Part shown: piece after piece, positions 48,898 through 60,212 of the stretch
Layout: every line of letters begins with the position of its first letter
How positions within the stretch are numbered: the first letter of the stretch is position 1
Assembly: GCA_033085395.1 (NCBI GenBank)
Contig: JANQBS010000018.1
Location: forward strand, 240,398-304,397
Length of the DNA: 64,000 nucleotides
Direction: 5' to 3'
DNA from: Xanthoparmelia taractica
Lineage: Eukaryota > Ascomycota > Lecanoromycetes > Lecanorales > Parmeliaceae
Made by a program: the position numbers and the translations under genes
Notes under the pieces: model-generated
The model's input: the letters and a program-made list of their open reading frames with translations, nothing else
Told to the model about the DNA's origin: nothing
The model's database searches: none

Positions 48898-51739
48898 ATG
48901 GAGGGCCTCTCGGGCGCCGCCAGCGTCATTGCGGTCTTCGGCCTTGCACTAAGTTCTACTCAAGTGATATACAATACTGTGTCTGGTATCAAAAATGGTC
49001 CCAAGGCCATCCAGCAGATGGTATCCAGTTTGCAGGATCTGTCGAAGATACTACAGCAGCTCACAGGGTGTTCGGACCAACTCTACCCCGTAGCTGATCT
49101 CGATGAATTGGCTGGCAGATGCGTTCGAGATCTAAAAGCATTTGAACAGCAGTTAGCAAAGCTGTCTTCATCGGGAGCCAACACAGCGGTAACCTTATGG
49201 AGGAATGTCAAGGTAATGCTTCAGGAAAAAGACCTAGAATGCATGTCGACCCTCATCCAGCGGCATGTCGCTGCATTGTCGCTGCAGATGTAGATCATAG
49301 AAAGGTAGACCGTCCGTGAAATACCATATTGACGTTCTATACTAACTTTTCTCTCAGCAAGAGAGGGTCCTCTCACACTGTGAGCCTTAAAAGAGTCGAA
49401 GCGCTGTCAAACACGCAGGCTGTACTGAGTGAAAAGACTTCGAGCACTCTAGAAAGGACGAATACAACCGTAAATCAAGTGAATGACAGCGTCCAAGCTC
49501 TTGAAATGACTGCGAGTACATCGCATCAAAGTACCTTGCTGGCTCTAGCACAGCTGAACGACAGAATGCAAGACCTCTCTGGCTTGTCAACGGGGCAATC
49601 GGAAACCCTAAATGCTACTTGTAACGCAATTCTTGAGCTACTGAAGCAACAATTTCCGGTGAAGTCTCAGCAATCAGCTACTGAGTATTTTCGGCATGAA
49701 GCTATTCCACCTGGGGAGACCGAGACTGTTAGAGATATGGGAATGGATGGAAGAGCTCAGGGTATTGTAGGCGGCGATGAACGTCTTCAGCACGCCATCG
49801 ATCGACTGTGTCACCTTACCAAGAAAAAAGAGCAGACGGTATTCTCCGCGGAAGCAGAGACAATCATTCACGATGTCCAACACATATTTGAGCTCTTGCT
49901 CGAAGCTGACGAGGCAGAACGCATAGAGGATAGAAAGCGCAAGAGGAGAGGAACCTATGAAAGTGACATGACGGATGACGACCATCTACTATACCAACAT
50001 GAAGTCAAGCGTATCAGAGGCTTTTTGAGTGCTTCGCACTGCATCGCCATCAACGAGAAAGGTTAGTATGAAATAGATATGGTAGTCCCACTCTCAATGG
50101 CGTTCCTGCCTAGTCTTTGCCCGTTGCTGAAAGTCTGTGTCCATCCAGCATCTCGACCTTTCACACTTGCAGCAGCGAGAAAAAAGAACACACACTATCA
50201 ACGCCAGTCACAAAACGGCACTATTACGATCCAAGCCCGTCGCATGCATCGTAGACTCGGCACCTTATCGCAAGACTGTGCACAAATGCGCGGACTGATA
50301 CACCTGAGTCGCTGGAGGTGTCTTTTGCATTCCTACCGAAAAACCCCCAGAACCCTCGAATAGCGGTGAATTTTCACCAAAGGCTGTTGTACGAGGGCTT
50401 CTTTCTCAAGAAGCCGGCTCTGTCTATCTCAGCTCTACTACCTCATGACTCCGAAGTGTTTCATTTGATCGAGGAAGGAGATCTAAGTGGCCTCGTACAG
50501 TTATTGAGCTTGGGGGAAGCTTCTCTCACTGATCGTGATCAACAAGGTAGATGCCTGCTGCACGTGAGTATCAACCAGACTCTTCGATGTGGGGGTCTTA
50601 ATAATCCGGCTCTTTACAGCGCGCTATCTATTCCGCACAGCCAGATATATGTAGGTTTCTCATAGAGAAAGGAGCAGATGTGGACTTTTTTGAGCCAGGC
50701 GTGGACTTCTCTAAGCCAGATTACAATAAATGGGACTCAGATTGGCCGTAGGTTGTCAATTAAACACCAAGGCAACTGCAAATGGATACTGCTAATATTT
50801 TCAGGATTTGCTCGCTTGACACACGTCCATCCCAGGACTGCGAGGCAGATCCCGAACAATTGGCATTATTGAACAGGTGCAGACATCTTCTCTTTGACGC
50901 CGGCGCAGATCCAACGCTGTGCCACGACCAGAACTGCGGCCGGTCCTATTTTGTTGAATCTATACTAAATTGCGGAACTACGGTATCGATAACAACTCTA
51001 TACCAATGGAATACCGCTGCTGATAGAAGCCAAGGAAAGCCTACGGATATTTCTAGATCGGGGTCTCCATTTCATCCAAGACGTCGGCTACACAGACGAA
51101 CTCTGGCTATACGAATTACTAATTGATCGTTTCTGGAAGGCAGAAAGTGTTGCTCTACTCCTTAGCAGACAAGGAAAAGGTGGACTACCTGTTCAGAACC
51201 TCGATGGCTGCCTTCATTTGGCTATTCGTGGATCTCTTTATGAGGATAGCGACGGGTTGACAGAAGCTTTGATTCTTCTAATTAGAGAGGGCGCTGATGT
51301 ATATGCTAAGGATCCCTCTGAGCGCTCGGTTTCAGATATTGCATGTTGCACAGAGACCAATTGGAATGATCTGACAGGCCGCTATAGAAGGCGAGTTAAT
51401 CACGATCTGCGACTAAAAGAGATCTGGACGGAGGCGTTGAGTGCATGTCGCTACAACGCAGAAGAAGTCATCTCGACTAGCATGCGAGTGGAAGAGCTAT
51501 CCGACAGTGACAGTGACAGCGACAGCAACAGCACGTCCGATCAATACGATGATTCTGATCAGGATGGATCTGATTGCTCTGAAGATGACATCGTCAATCC
51601 TACAGGACTAATTTGCGAGATTTGCGGACCTGAATGCAATTGTAAGGATGATGGTATGTTTCGACAGAACAACTCTACCCTCCACAGCCAGTACGAAAGA
51701 TCACTCTTGGAAGGAGACGCGCAAATATGGAGAAGCTAG
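48898..51739 (+). pseudogene. STAND-N / ankyrin-repeat gene, apparently frameshifted
   Basis: NLR-like fungal protein: the STAND N-terminal (PigL_N-like) domain followed by ankyrin repeats. Readable exons: 48898-49289 (MEGLSGAASVIAVFGLALSS...), 49358-50061 (coiled-coil-like, VNQVNDSVQALEM...), about 50173-50563, 50620-50747 and 50805-51739. The introns have clean borders: gtagat...ctctcag, gttagt...cttgcag, gtgagt...tttacag and gtaggt...ttttcag. Ankyrin-like segments are GDLSGLVQLLSLGEASLTD, LLHRAIYSAQPDICRFLIEKGADV and LLFDAGADPTLC. The frame must change twice with no credible intron: between about 50253 and 50318, and at about 50997-51001. The end, LLEGDAQIW, matches the usual family terminus. 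I infer a disrupted allele or pseudogene; sequencing error is the alternative. The role in intact relatives is presumed self/non-self recognition. Confidence 0.6.
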
Positions 51740-52838
51740 TATCGGCTAAAAAAGCCCCCTGGGCCTCAGTTCATGCCTGGATACAGACGACTGGCAAATC
51801 CTACCTACGTTGGTTTCAAATTCGGGTGCCTGCACTTTAAGTACATTCTGTGAGATTTCACGTAATCTGGAGATTTTTATATGCTAACAGAGTCCCAGTG
51901 ATTCATAGCGCACGCGTTGGATACCATACACCCGCTATTGCCCTAGGCACGCACGAAATCTGGTCCAAGGTCAAGGAGAGGCGCCACTCGGCTATGGACT
52001 ACAGCTAGCATTTAGCGTGGGCACATTGTCAATGTTGTTCTTCCACATTCGCCTCTTCCCTGTGAAATGGTTTCGCCTTTCTGTCTTCATTCGTATGCTC
52101 ATGGTCTTTGGGTTGGAAATGTCGATAATTATTACCATGACCTTTCAATGCTCTACATCGCGTACTCTTCGGACAAGACAACTCATGAAGGAACCTGTCT
52201 CAACGAGCTGGGATGTTTTCGATGGATATCAATGCTTAACATACTCACAAATGTTGCTGTACTTCTTCAATCATGCGTTGTAGGGCGCTCGGTTCTTCTA
52301 GTGTCAGGAGTCCTGAGTTTTTCGGCGAACATCTCTGTAGTAAAGCCTTGCATTAGCTTGCTATACGTGGCAGAAACAATTAGAACAGAAGAAAGGTACT
52401 TTCCCCTTGCTCTACAGTCGCCTATTTCCATTAGGGCCTTTCCACACATTCTCCTCACATAATCCTGTTTGTTACCTAACGAAACTTGACAGCGAGGTTA
52501 TTTTGAAGACGTCGAGACGCGAGTATACTTTCCTAAATCTTTCGAAAGGGTAGTATATAAGTAGAGAACTTGACGTTTATCATTTCACTTTAGCCGTGCT
52601 CGCCGTGCTATAGCCACGCCACCCTTGCCCCTTTAGCTCTAGCTCCACAACAGTACCAAGAAAAAAACCAATGGCCCAAGCTCCAACATCGAAAACGAGG
52701 CCTCGCCCACGCTTTCAATAACCGGTTCCCAAGCACACCTTGGCTTCCATCTACTTGAATACCTCACAATCACCCTTCCCTTCCATCCCCCCAACTCCTC
52801 ACCCATCCCAACCCCCCAAAAACCCCACAACCGCCACC
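51740..52838. other. Accessory stretch and tom22 promoter
   Basis: Overlapping + frames at 52017-52283 and 52067-52462 show hydrophobic stretches but no family. A TATATAAG box lies at about 52553-52560, roughly 280 bases before the tom22 start. Confidence 0.4.
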
Positions 52839-53514
52839 ATGGTCCAACTCGAAGAAGTCGAAGACGCCGAGCTCGACCAAGCCCAACCCGGCCCCCTCGG
52901 CGACGACTACGATTCCGACGACTTTGTCGACACAGGTAAATGCTGCTCTTATTTATTTACTCCAAATCACACCTTTTACCGAGCGCGAGAGAATATCTAC
53001 GAGGTCATGCTAACGCGCACTCCCCAACCGATTCCCAGATTCCGAGCTCTCAGACGACGAAATCATCTCCTCAGACCCCCGCTCCGAATCCCTCACAGAG
53101 CGGTACGTCTCCCCTCCCCCCCTCCCCTTCCCTTCCCTTCTTAACCCCCCCCTCTCTTCCCCTCCAACCCCTTTCCCTCACCCCCATCCATAACCCTAAC
53201 AAACCCCGCACAACAGCATCCTCGCCCTCCGCGACATGATCCCCCCCCGCACCCGACGCCTCCTCTCCAACACTCTCACCAGCACCCTCTCCTTCTCAAA
53301 GACGAGCGCCTGGATCGGCGGCAAGGGCCTCTGGGTGCTGACGACGGGCGCCGTGATGCTGAGCGTGCCGTTTGCGGTGTGCATGGTGGAGGAGCAGCAG
53401 ATTGTGGAGCAGGAGCGGGAGATGAAGGCGCAGGAGGGGGCGCGGGAGGCGCTGGTGCCGGGGATGGGGATGGGGACGGGGGCGGGGACGGGGGTGGGTG
53501 GGAGTGGGTTGTAG
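52839..53514 (+). CDS. tom22: Mitochondrial import receptor subunit Tom22
   Basis: Central receptor of the TOM complex in the outer mitochondrial membrane, contacting presequences and Tom20. Three exons, 52839-52935, 53039-53102 and 53217-53514, give 152 aa. The introns are 103 nt (gtaaat...tcccag) and 114 nt (gtacgt...aacag); their C-rich composition differs from the exons. Start context CCACCATGG is strong. The cytosolic part is acidic (LEEVEDAEL, DDYDSDDF, SDDEIISSD), then LRDMIPPRTRRLLSNT precedes a TM helix at about residues 91-109 (GLWVLTTGAVMLSVPFAV). The short intermembrane-space tail contains EEQQIVEQEREM and a Gly-rich end. Topology, charge pattern and length are those of fungal Tom22. 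It sits intact inside an otherwise decayed zone. Confidence 0.92.
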
Positions 53515-54122
53515 GTTGATGTGTGGATGTGGATGGGGATGTGATGGAATGGTATGGTACGGTATGGTAGGGTAGGGGGAGAGATTTTGGGCGGAAGGGG
53601 GAGGAGTGATGAGTGTGTGTATAGGATGGGTGGGTGGTGGTTGAGAGATCAGTGAATGGAGCAGGGAAAAGGGGGGAGGTGGTAAGGAGGTGTAAGATAT
53701 CTCTGCTCTGGATTGTGTTGCATACAGCGTGAATAAGGTTTATTGTACATTGCGAATGGATTTGAGAGTTTTCCATTATATGTATTCACTTCTATCTCAT
53801 CTAATGGTTCAGACCCAGTGAGACGGATATTGATGAAGATGTTGGGCTCGTTATGGGCTATATATCGTGTCAGCCCCAGATCCAGCCCAATGCTCACATG
53901 ACATCCAGAGATATATCCAACCAAAGCCCCTTCAAGGTCGATGGCTGCCTATATGTGCAGCATAAATAATTTTAATTCCAACTACGGAATATCCAAACCA
54001 ATTGGACCGATCCATGCCATTGGCTTCTGGCTTTATGCAGACTTCGCCACTGGAGCCGGCGCAAGTCCGTCATCACCCGCAAATATGAAGGTAAAACAAG
54101 AGCCCAGCTCTTGATACAGCCA
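53515..54122. other. Convergent 3' region with G/T-rich tract
   Basis: GGTATGG/GGATGT-like low-complexity repeats lie at 53520-53640. No gene. Confidence 0.5.
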
Positions 54123-56264
54123 TCAGTGCCTGTTCGAGAACCTCTCGGGCTGTTGCATGTTAGTACAAATCCCCAATATAATCTTATCCCTACGAATAAC
54201 ATACCTTAGCGTCTCTAGCAGCCGCAAGATTTTCCTTGAACTGCTTGTAAAGCATCTTCATCACACCTGCATCCTCCATACCATCTACAATCTTGTTGGT
54301 AGCCTTCTGCCTCTTCTTCTGGCTCAGATTCTCGCGTTCGACGATTTTCGCAGGAGCGAGGTAGCCTTCAGCTGCCAGCCATACAAGGACAGTTTGATTG
54401 AGCGCGTAACGCCAGTGATGGAGGGCGTGTGCCATTTCTGCGTTCGCGCAGCAAAATCTACACAAAGTTAACAATGAGGAATGGGAATGGATACGAAAAG
54501 CCGAACCTCCCAAGAAAAAACGTTTCTCCTTCTTTAGTACTGCTGTCTTCGTCGTCATCTGAATCGTCCGTGTCGTCGTCATCGTCATCATACTCGATTA
54601 TCTCGAGCGTATCACGGTTGTAAGGTTTACCAGAGAAGGTGATTTTATGCTTCGGGGGATGATTACTCCTCCGGCACGCATCACATTTATGCTCCAGCAT
54701 TGTCGGCACATCGATTCTGTCTAGCTCAGGTAGTGCTTGGAGTGCTTTTGTGAACTCTTCACCCCAGACAGAGGACGAGAACTTGGATCCAACGAAACCT
54801 TCAACCTCTTTATCAAGCTTGTGGTGGGCAAGCTGGTACATTTCGTCATATCGGTCGAATGCTGGGTTTAACTTGTTATGGACCATCCATTCGACTTCCG
54901 TCTTGAAGTGCTCGAAAGGCTTTTTATTAGCATGATATGTGAATTCGAGGGGGACACCCGCAATTCCGAGGTCGATCCCCAATTTGTCCTCTTCGTCATC
55001 GACAAAGTCCTCCTCATATTCATCCAGGTTGCTTCCTCTGCGCATTGCATGATGTATGGGCTCTGGCCCTGATAATTCGGCTTCATCGTTCACATCCTTA
55101 TCATCCAGCTCGTCCTGTCCGTCTTCCTCCTGAGATTCCTCTCTAATACCAGCACGTCGTCGCCTCAGCTCTTCAAGCTTCCGCTGCCTCTTGCTTCGTT
55201 CGGAAGGGACGGGTGCATCTCTAGTGCGAGTACGTTGCAATTGTGTACCGGTCTCTCGTAGATCTTTCAATTCTCCCTGCAAATCATCCGATGACTCGTG
55301 ATCTTCCATATGATCGATTTCACGCGAAGCATACTGATCTTGCTCCACAGTTTTACGTCTCCGGACCGGCGTGACTACCACTTCCTCACTCGAGGTGTCT
55401 TCACTCCCATCTGTTATCACAACAGGCTCTGACCTTTTGGCGTCGCCCCTTGCTTCTGACGGCCAAGCTTCTGTTTTGGTATTATCATTGGTAGTACGGT
55501 TCGAATGTGAGGAAACTGAGGGTTTCTGCCATAGTCTCGTAGGAGCTTCGCTATCGCTTTCAGTTGGTGAGCTGGTAGTCTGCGTATACCTCTGAGCAAG
55601 CCTTGATCTCCTCATCGGCGTCACTGGTGGTTGAGATATCTCCGCTTGCGGATTATCGTCGCTACTCAACGTGATGGCAGTCGGTCGAGTTCTTCTGGTA
55701 CTACGAACAGGCATGTCTTCGTCGTCTTCTTCTTCACTGGTAAAGCTGTGGGAGGATCGCCCATCATCCCCGGTCCTGGTATTGGCACCAGCTATGGGCT
55801 GTAAAGATTTTAGAACTGAATTTTGCTCAGATAGGCGAGGTAGCGAGCTCTTCTTCTCCGATCCCGAAGCTGGAGAGGCGTACCAATATCAATAACCAAT
55901 CGAGTATATAGTCTCAAGTGTAATTACCTGGCTCTTTTTCCACTTCAGCCTGTGACGACGCAGCCGGCGTCGGTAGTTGATCTGCGCTCTTGCTCGGTGA
56001 CTGAACCACAATTTGAACTTTCTGAGACGCAAAAGGCGATCCGCCATTGCTCGAAACCCGACTGAATGGGGATCTCAGGGTAATAGAACCTCCAACTCGG
56101 CGCTTCTTCGTCGGACTCGTCCCCGTATCCTCGTACCGAACAGATGCAACCCGCCGTTGATTTTGTTCAGGGTACTGTGAAGCAGCTGGCGACGAGGACG
56201 GTAGAGGCGTAAAGCTCAGTTGTGTCTGGCGCTTTTTACGACCAGATCTTCGTGGTTGAGACAT
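54123..56264 (-). CDS. DUF4211-domain nuclear-type protein
   Basis: Fungal protein of unknown function. Four exons, 56264-55928, 55869-54507, 54457-54205 and 54149-54123, give 659 aa. The introns have donors gtaatt, gttcgg and gtatgt and acceptors ctccag, gtgtag and caacag (branch tactaaca in the last). The N-terminus is basic (SQPRRSGRKKRQTQLSF), a likely nuclear signal. A long Ser/acidic region with many basic clusters (RRRKTVEQ, RSKRQRKLEELRRRRAG) follows. DUF4211 runs from about 410 to 600: EDFVDDEEDKLGI, VPLEFTYHANKKPFEHFK, and paired cysteines EHKCDACRRSNHP with FCCANAEMAHALHHWRY, suggesting metal binding. The second junction is fixed by GRFCCANAEMAH. The final nine codons are uncertain. 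A chromatin-related role is inference only. Confidence 0.8.
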
Positions 56265-56404
56265 GTCCACTTTTTTGTATTTTTGTATTGGGTGGAATAT
56301 GGCGCGAGTGAAGTGGGACGAGCATAAGAGCACTGATGTGACGCGATCAGAGGCAACCGCGACTGCCAAGGAGACAAAAATCTGCCCCGGCCTCACCCCG
56401 CTTC

Positions 56405-57190
56405 CAGCGTAGGGTATATTCGAATAAGCTCGTTACTATAATAAACCGACGCGTTATCGTAGATAATAACTAATCGTGGCTTACTTCTATAGAAGCTATC
56501 ACAGTAAGGGAGGACGTAGTCTCGTATAAAGTCGATAAAAATATCTTAAGTTACGGAGCTCTGAAGGATAATCTAGAATAGATATTCTTATATAGTAAAC
56601 GTAGGAAGTAGAGTCTATCTCTTTAATCGCTTAAATTCCTTACTAATAAAGAGTATTATATTTAGTAGCGTCTATCTATACTTTCTATTATCTAAAGACG
56701 TTAGTATATAACTAATAAAATTAATAGAATATATATTAGTATACTCGCACGCCGTTAACTTATCTAGAAAGACTAGCTAATTAGCTAGCGCAGTAAACTA
56801 GCTTTCTTATAGAAAGGCGTTACGCTAACTAGTAATTCTTCTTATCCGCTTACGAGACTAGCTAAGATAATATAGAACTCTCTAAATAGTACTCTTATCG
56901 ATAACGAGGCTAAAGTCGTTAAAGAGTATATATACTAACTTATCAAGGTACGATATAGAGCGCTCTTCAAGATACGCGAGTAGCTATTTCTTAATATACT
57001 AACTTATAATCTTAGAACGTTCGCCGAGATTATTATACGAAATAAAGAGAATATTATATTAAATCTAGCGAGATCTTATTCTCTATAAGAACCGTAGGCT
57101 AATATTATATAGACTAGTGAATATAACGTTATTACTATAACTCTACTCGAATTTATTCTGAACAAGGGCGCGAATAGGCTCTGGTATCGG
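56405..57190 (-). mobile_element. RIP-mutated Tc1/mariner-type (DDE_3) transposase relic
   Basis: AT-rich block almost without CA/TG dinucleotides. One minus frame still reads as a fungal Tc1-like transposase: LVFLDK (first catalytic Asp; about 56770), a TLLPTFTI segment, DIFIDFIRDYVLPYCD and VIIYDNASVYYSNELI (second Asp; about 56450). In-frame TAG/TAA codons stand where Gln or Trp is expected, the RIP signature. The frame stops matching at about 56410, before the third acidic residue, so the 3' end is missing, and unmutated DNA of the DUF4211 promoter begins there. No inverted repeats were found. It cannot encode a functional protein. Confidence 0.75.
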
Positions 57191-57728
57191 CGATAATATA
57201 GCGATAGCGAGGGGGAGGTAGCGAGGACGACTTGAAGGCTATAAAGAAGCTATACTAACTCTAGATGGCAAATGGACTATATCCGGCCTCAAAATTGAAC
57301 GAGTTTATATCTATATATCGCGATTTACCTCCTGCTCACTATCGGTGGTCGTCGTACACAAAATTGCGGGGTTGGTTGCCAGGTCGGAGCCTCCCGCCAA
57401 TGGTTCTGCAAAAGGCTGTAGGAGGCTTCGCCCACCTGTCACATACAAGGGATACTGCAATTACCACTCCTCTGGGGCCGCATAACACTTTGCCGACGCG
57501 GACCTCTTTTGGATAAGTTGCTCTATTAGAGCTGAGGACCCGTATATCATTTCTCGCCCCCAAACGGCAACGAATTTTCAAGAAACATTTATTCATTCAT
57601 TGACACAATATCAAAGCTTCCCCCACAGGAGAAGAGGCCCCTTCTCTTCTACGTGCATAATCATCAGTAATTTCACTTAACAAAGCTCCTAAATCCATCT
57701 ACTGATATACATTGTCAGAGATAAGTCA
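57191..57728. other. Intergenic between relic and surface-protein gene
   Basis: Normal base composition resumes at about 57260. Only short frames (57265-57516, 57339-57596). Confidence 0.5.
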
Positions 57729-58772
57729 CTACCTCTCCAAAGCACCTAAGTCACCAAGTAATTCCGCCCTCGGCCTGCCCTGCAGCTCATTCCGCATACT
57801 CTCTCCATCGACCTCATACCTGCTGATATTTCTTTCCTCAATCTCCGCCGCTCTCTGTTTTTTCTCCTGCACTTTCACCTGTGATTTAGCCCGCTGCCGC
57901 TGTCGTTGCCGCGATCGTAGATACCAGGCTTGAAGGAGGAGCAGAGCCATAAGAAGGAAGGCGATAATGCCGCCAATACTAATGCCAGCCTTGGCTCCTG
58001 GGGTGAGGCCTGAGTTTGTGTTTGTGCTGTTGTTGCTGCTGCTCTGGGAGGAATGTTCAGGAGGTGGTGTCGATTGCGTTGTGGAGACTGATGTAGGAGA
58101 TGTCAGGGAAGTGGAGGGCACAATTGTGCCGGAAGACGCTGATGAGAATGGGGCTGTAGAAGTCGCCGATGATGAAGGAGTGGAAGCTGCAGCGGCAAGG
58201 ACCGATGACGGAACAGAGGGCAATGCTTGTATCGTACTGGGGTCCGGACTTCCGCCTGCCTTGATCAGATCATCAAGCCCCCAGGTGATTGGTCCAGCGC
58301 CGTCGTTGGACATAATGTTAAAGGTGGGCGTGTTGATAAAGTCGTCGCCCGAGAAGCTTTCGACTTGCATATGGCAGATGCCTTTCTGTTCGTAGCCGGG
58401 GTACGAGAAAGATTGAGGGTTGGAACCATTTGTTGGCACTTGTTCATGGTATACTGTTGCAGTTTCACGCAGTGTCAGCACATATCAGTCTCTGTTTAGT
58501 CTCTTTTCCCTTTTTCCGGTCGCCTTTGGATGAGCTGTGTTACACTGCGTACAAAACTTACGGTAGTCTTTGGATTGGGGAACGCTTGAATTGGGAGCAC
58601 ACCAGAGATTCATATACGGCTCATTTATGCTAGACGTCCATGTAAAATGGACGACGTCAATGTAGTTGAAGCTTAGATTTTGGTCCAGATTACCAGGGTA
58701 AATGAAAAGAGCATATCCATAACACAGGCTGACCCAGACTGACATGACAAAAAGCTGACCTGCCGCCAACAT
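57729..58772 (-). CDS. Surface protein: signal peptide, Ser/Thr stalk, one TM
   Basis: Not assigned to a named family. Two exons, 58772-58562 and 58453-57729, give 311 aa. The 108-nt intron runs gtaagt...caacag. A signal peptide (LFVMSVWVSLCYGYA) is followed by an extracellular domain of about 130 residues with cysteines (LWC, GICHM) and N-glycosylation sequons. Then comes a Ser/Thr/Pro-rich stalk (about 150-219), a TM helix at about 227-248 (IGGIIAFLLMALLLLQAW), a basic stop-transfer (RSRQRQRQRAK) and a cytosolic tail of about 55 residues. This layout resembles fungal wall-stress or Mid2-like sensors, but no WSC domain is visible. The ATG at 58772 is chosen because it starts directly at the signal peptide; 58850 is an upstream in-frame ATG. 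Confidence 0.7.
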
Positions 58773-59299
58773 TGTTGATATTGTTGAAAAGCAAGCACGA
58801 CCAGATAAAGAAATATGGGATAAAGCTTGCCCTTCTGATAGCATCAACAAGAAGCAGATGCGAAAAGAAGATTCACTGCAAGATAAGGAAACTTGAGAAC
58901 TTCTCCAACCCCTATTTCATTCTTATATGCGCACGGCTATGCGAGTACATACATAGCCTAGAGACCCCCCAGAGATAGAATCAATCCTCCTGACCTCCAT
59001 CAATTTCGACATACCCCGCCACGACTACCTGGCGCATTGTATACTCAGCCTTGGAATTAGATACTATCACCGGTAGCCTTATCTAAACAGGATGAATGGA
59101 TCATTCGGCAAATGTACCATGTTTGACGTGCAGAGACGTGCAGATGAAACAAGAAACTCGTCGACGTTCAGGTATACCAGAACTTTGCAGAGTGAATACT
59201 ATGTACTCGGTGGCCTGCAAGCTTGCTCGGTCTTGGGCCAAGTGCCAGTGTTGATGAGCCAAGAGTTGTTTTAGATATATAACAGCTTGATTAGTTTAT
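58773..59299. other. Intergenic, no gene seen
   Basis: Promoter side of the surface-protein gene. No other feature. Confidence 0.45.
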
Positions 59300-59480
59300 A
59301 CAAGTAATCACCTCTGCAACGAAAGCCTCGAGCCCTGGTACCTTCAACACGAGCTCACGCGTGTTAGTGGGGAAGAATCGTAATGCCGAACCTCGGTCAC
59401 ATTTACCGCGTTTCAAAAAGAAGCTGGCACTAAGATCGACGCCACCAAGGCCACCTTGACCAGCTGCCCATGTAGCCACG
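59300..59480 (-). pseudogene. NACHT-NTPase-like fragment
   Basis: About 55 codons resemble the stretch after the P-loop in fungal NACHT proteins: GGVDLSASFFLKRGKCDRG, SALRFFPT and LVLKVPGLEAFVAEVI. The P-loop lysine is missing (GQGGLGGVD), and neither an upstream effector domain nor a downstream repeat region is recognisable. Likely a remnant of a second STAND/NLR gene, about 8 kb from the ankyrin one. Confidence 0.5.
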
Positions 59481-59545
59481 GTTCGAGAAACTATCGGTTT
59501 GGCGATGCCCACTGTATGGGGCACAATGGTACATGGGGTAAACAC

Positions 59546-60205
59546 TTTTTATTGCTGGAAACTACCAGCCTGGAAACTACTATCTAAGGTAGCACCAAGA
59601 TCGGTCCGTAACAGGATGGCAGGTTTGATAGTTTATAAACGCATTAGGGCTCCTTCATATATGGTGTCATGGGAAAGGGGTGGAACGGCCGAGACTCGAT
59701 GCAACACTGAAGCGATATCTGCTGGCCCGCGGCACAACAAAGGGCTTGCAGCCGGCAGCACCAATGCGAGTGAAGGCTCCTGCAACCCTCAGCCTGATAG
59801 CACAGGGTGAGGCATCATTTGTCAAGTCTGGTGCCTGCATTTCCTTGTTACATTAAGGCTGGCAAATGACGAGTTGTCTATAACCGCTGTGGCTGGGGTA
59901 ATGGCATGCACCTTGATATCAATGAGCTCTTAATGGTTAGCTTGCATATAGGCCTTCCGAAAGCCGGGCAAGACCGCAATAATCCGAGAAGAGAAAGCAG
60001 TGTGCTAGTATATGGGTTATATTCTACTTCGAAGTTGGTCAATAAAACTAGAGGAGCTTCAATGAGGTATGACTTGGAATCATTCTTGGCACTGCCGGGT
60101 TTGCGTAGCATGATAAACCGCCCGGATGAGCCTTGCGGCCTAAACCTTGCTGGCTAAAATATTTAGGCCGATGGCTAAGCCTAGCAAATGCGGGCAAGTA
60201 GGCTG
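59546..60205. other. Intergenic, nothing supported
   Basis: Frames 59878-60111 (minus) and 59906-60157 (plus) show no known family. Normal base composition up to the element at 60213. Confidence 0.45.
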
Positions 60206-60212
60206 TGTTCAG
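60206..60212 (+). repeat. 7-bp target-site duplication, left
   Basis: TGTTCAG, repeated at 63764-63770 directly outside the inverted termini. Confidence 0.7.
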
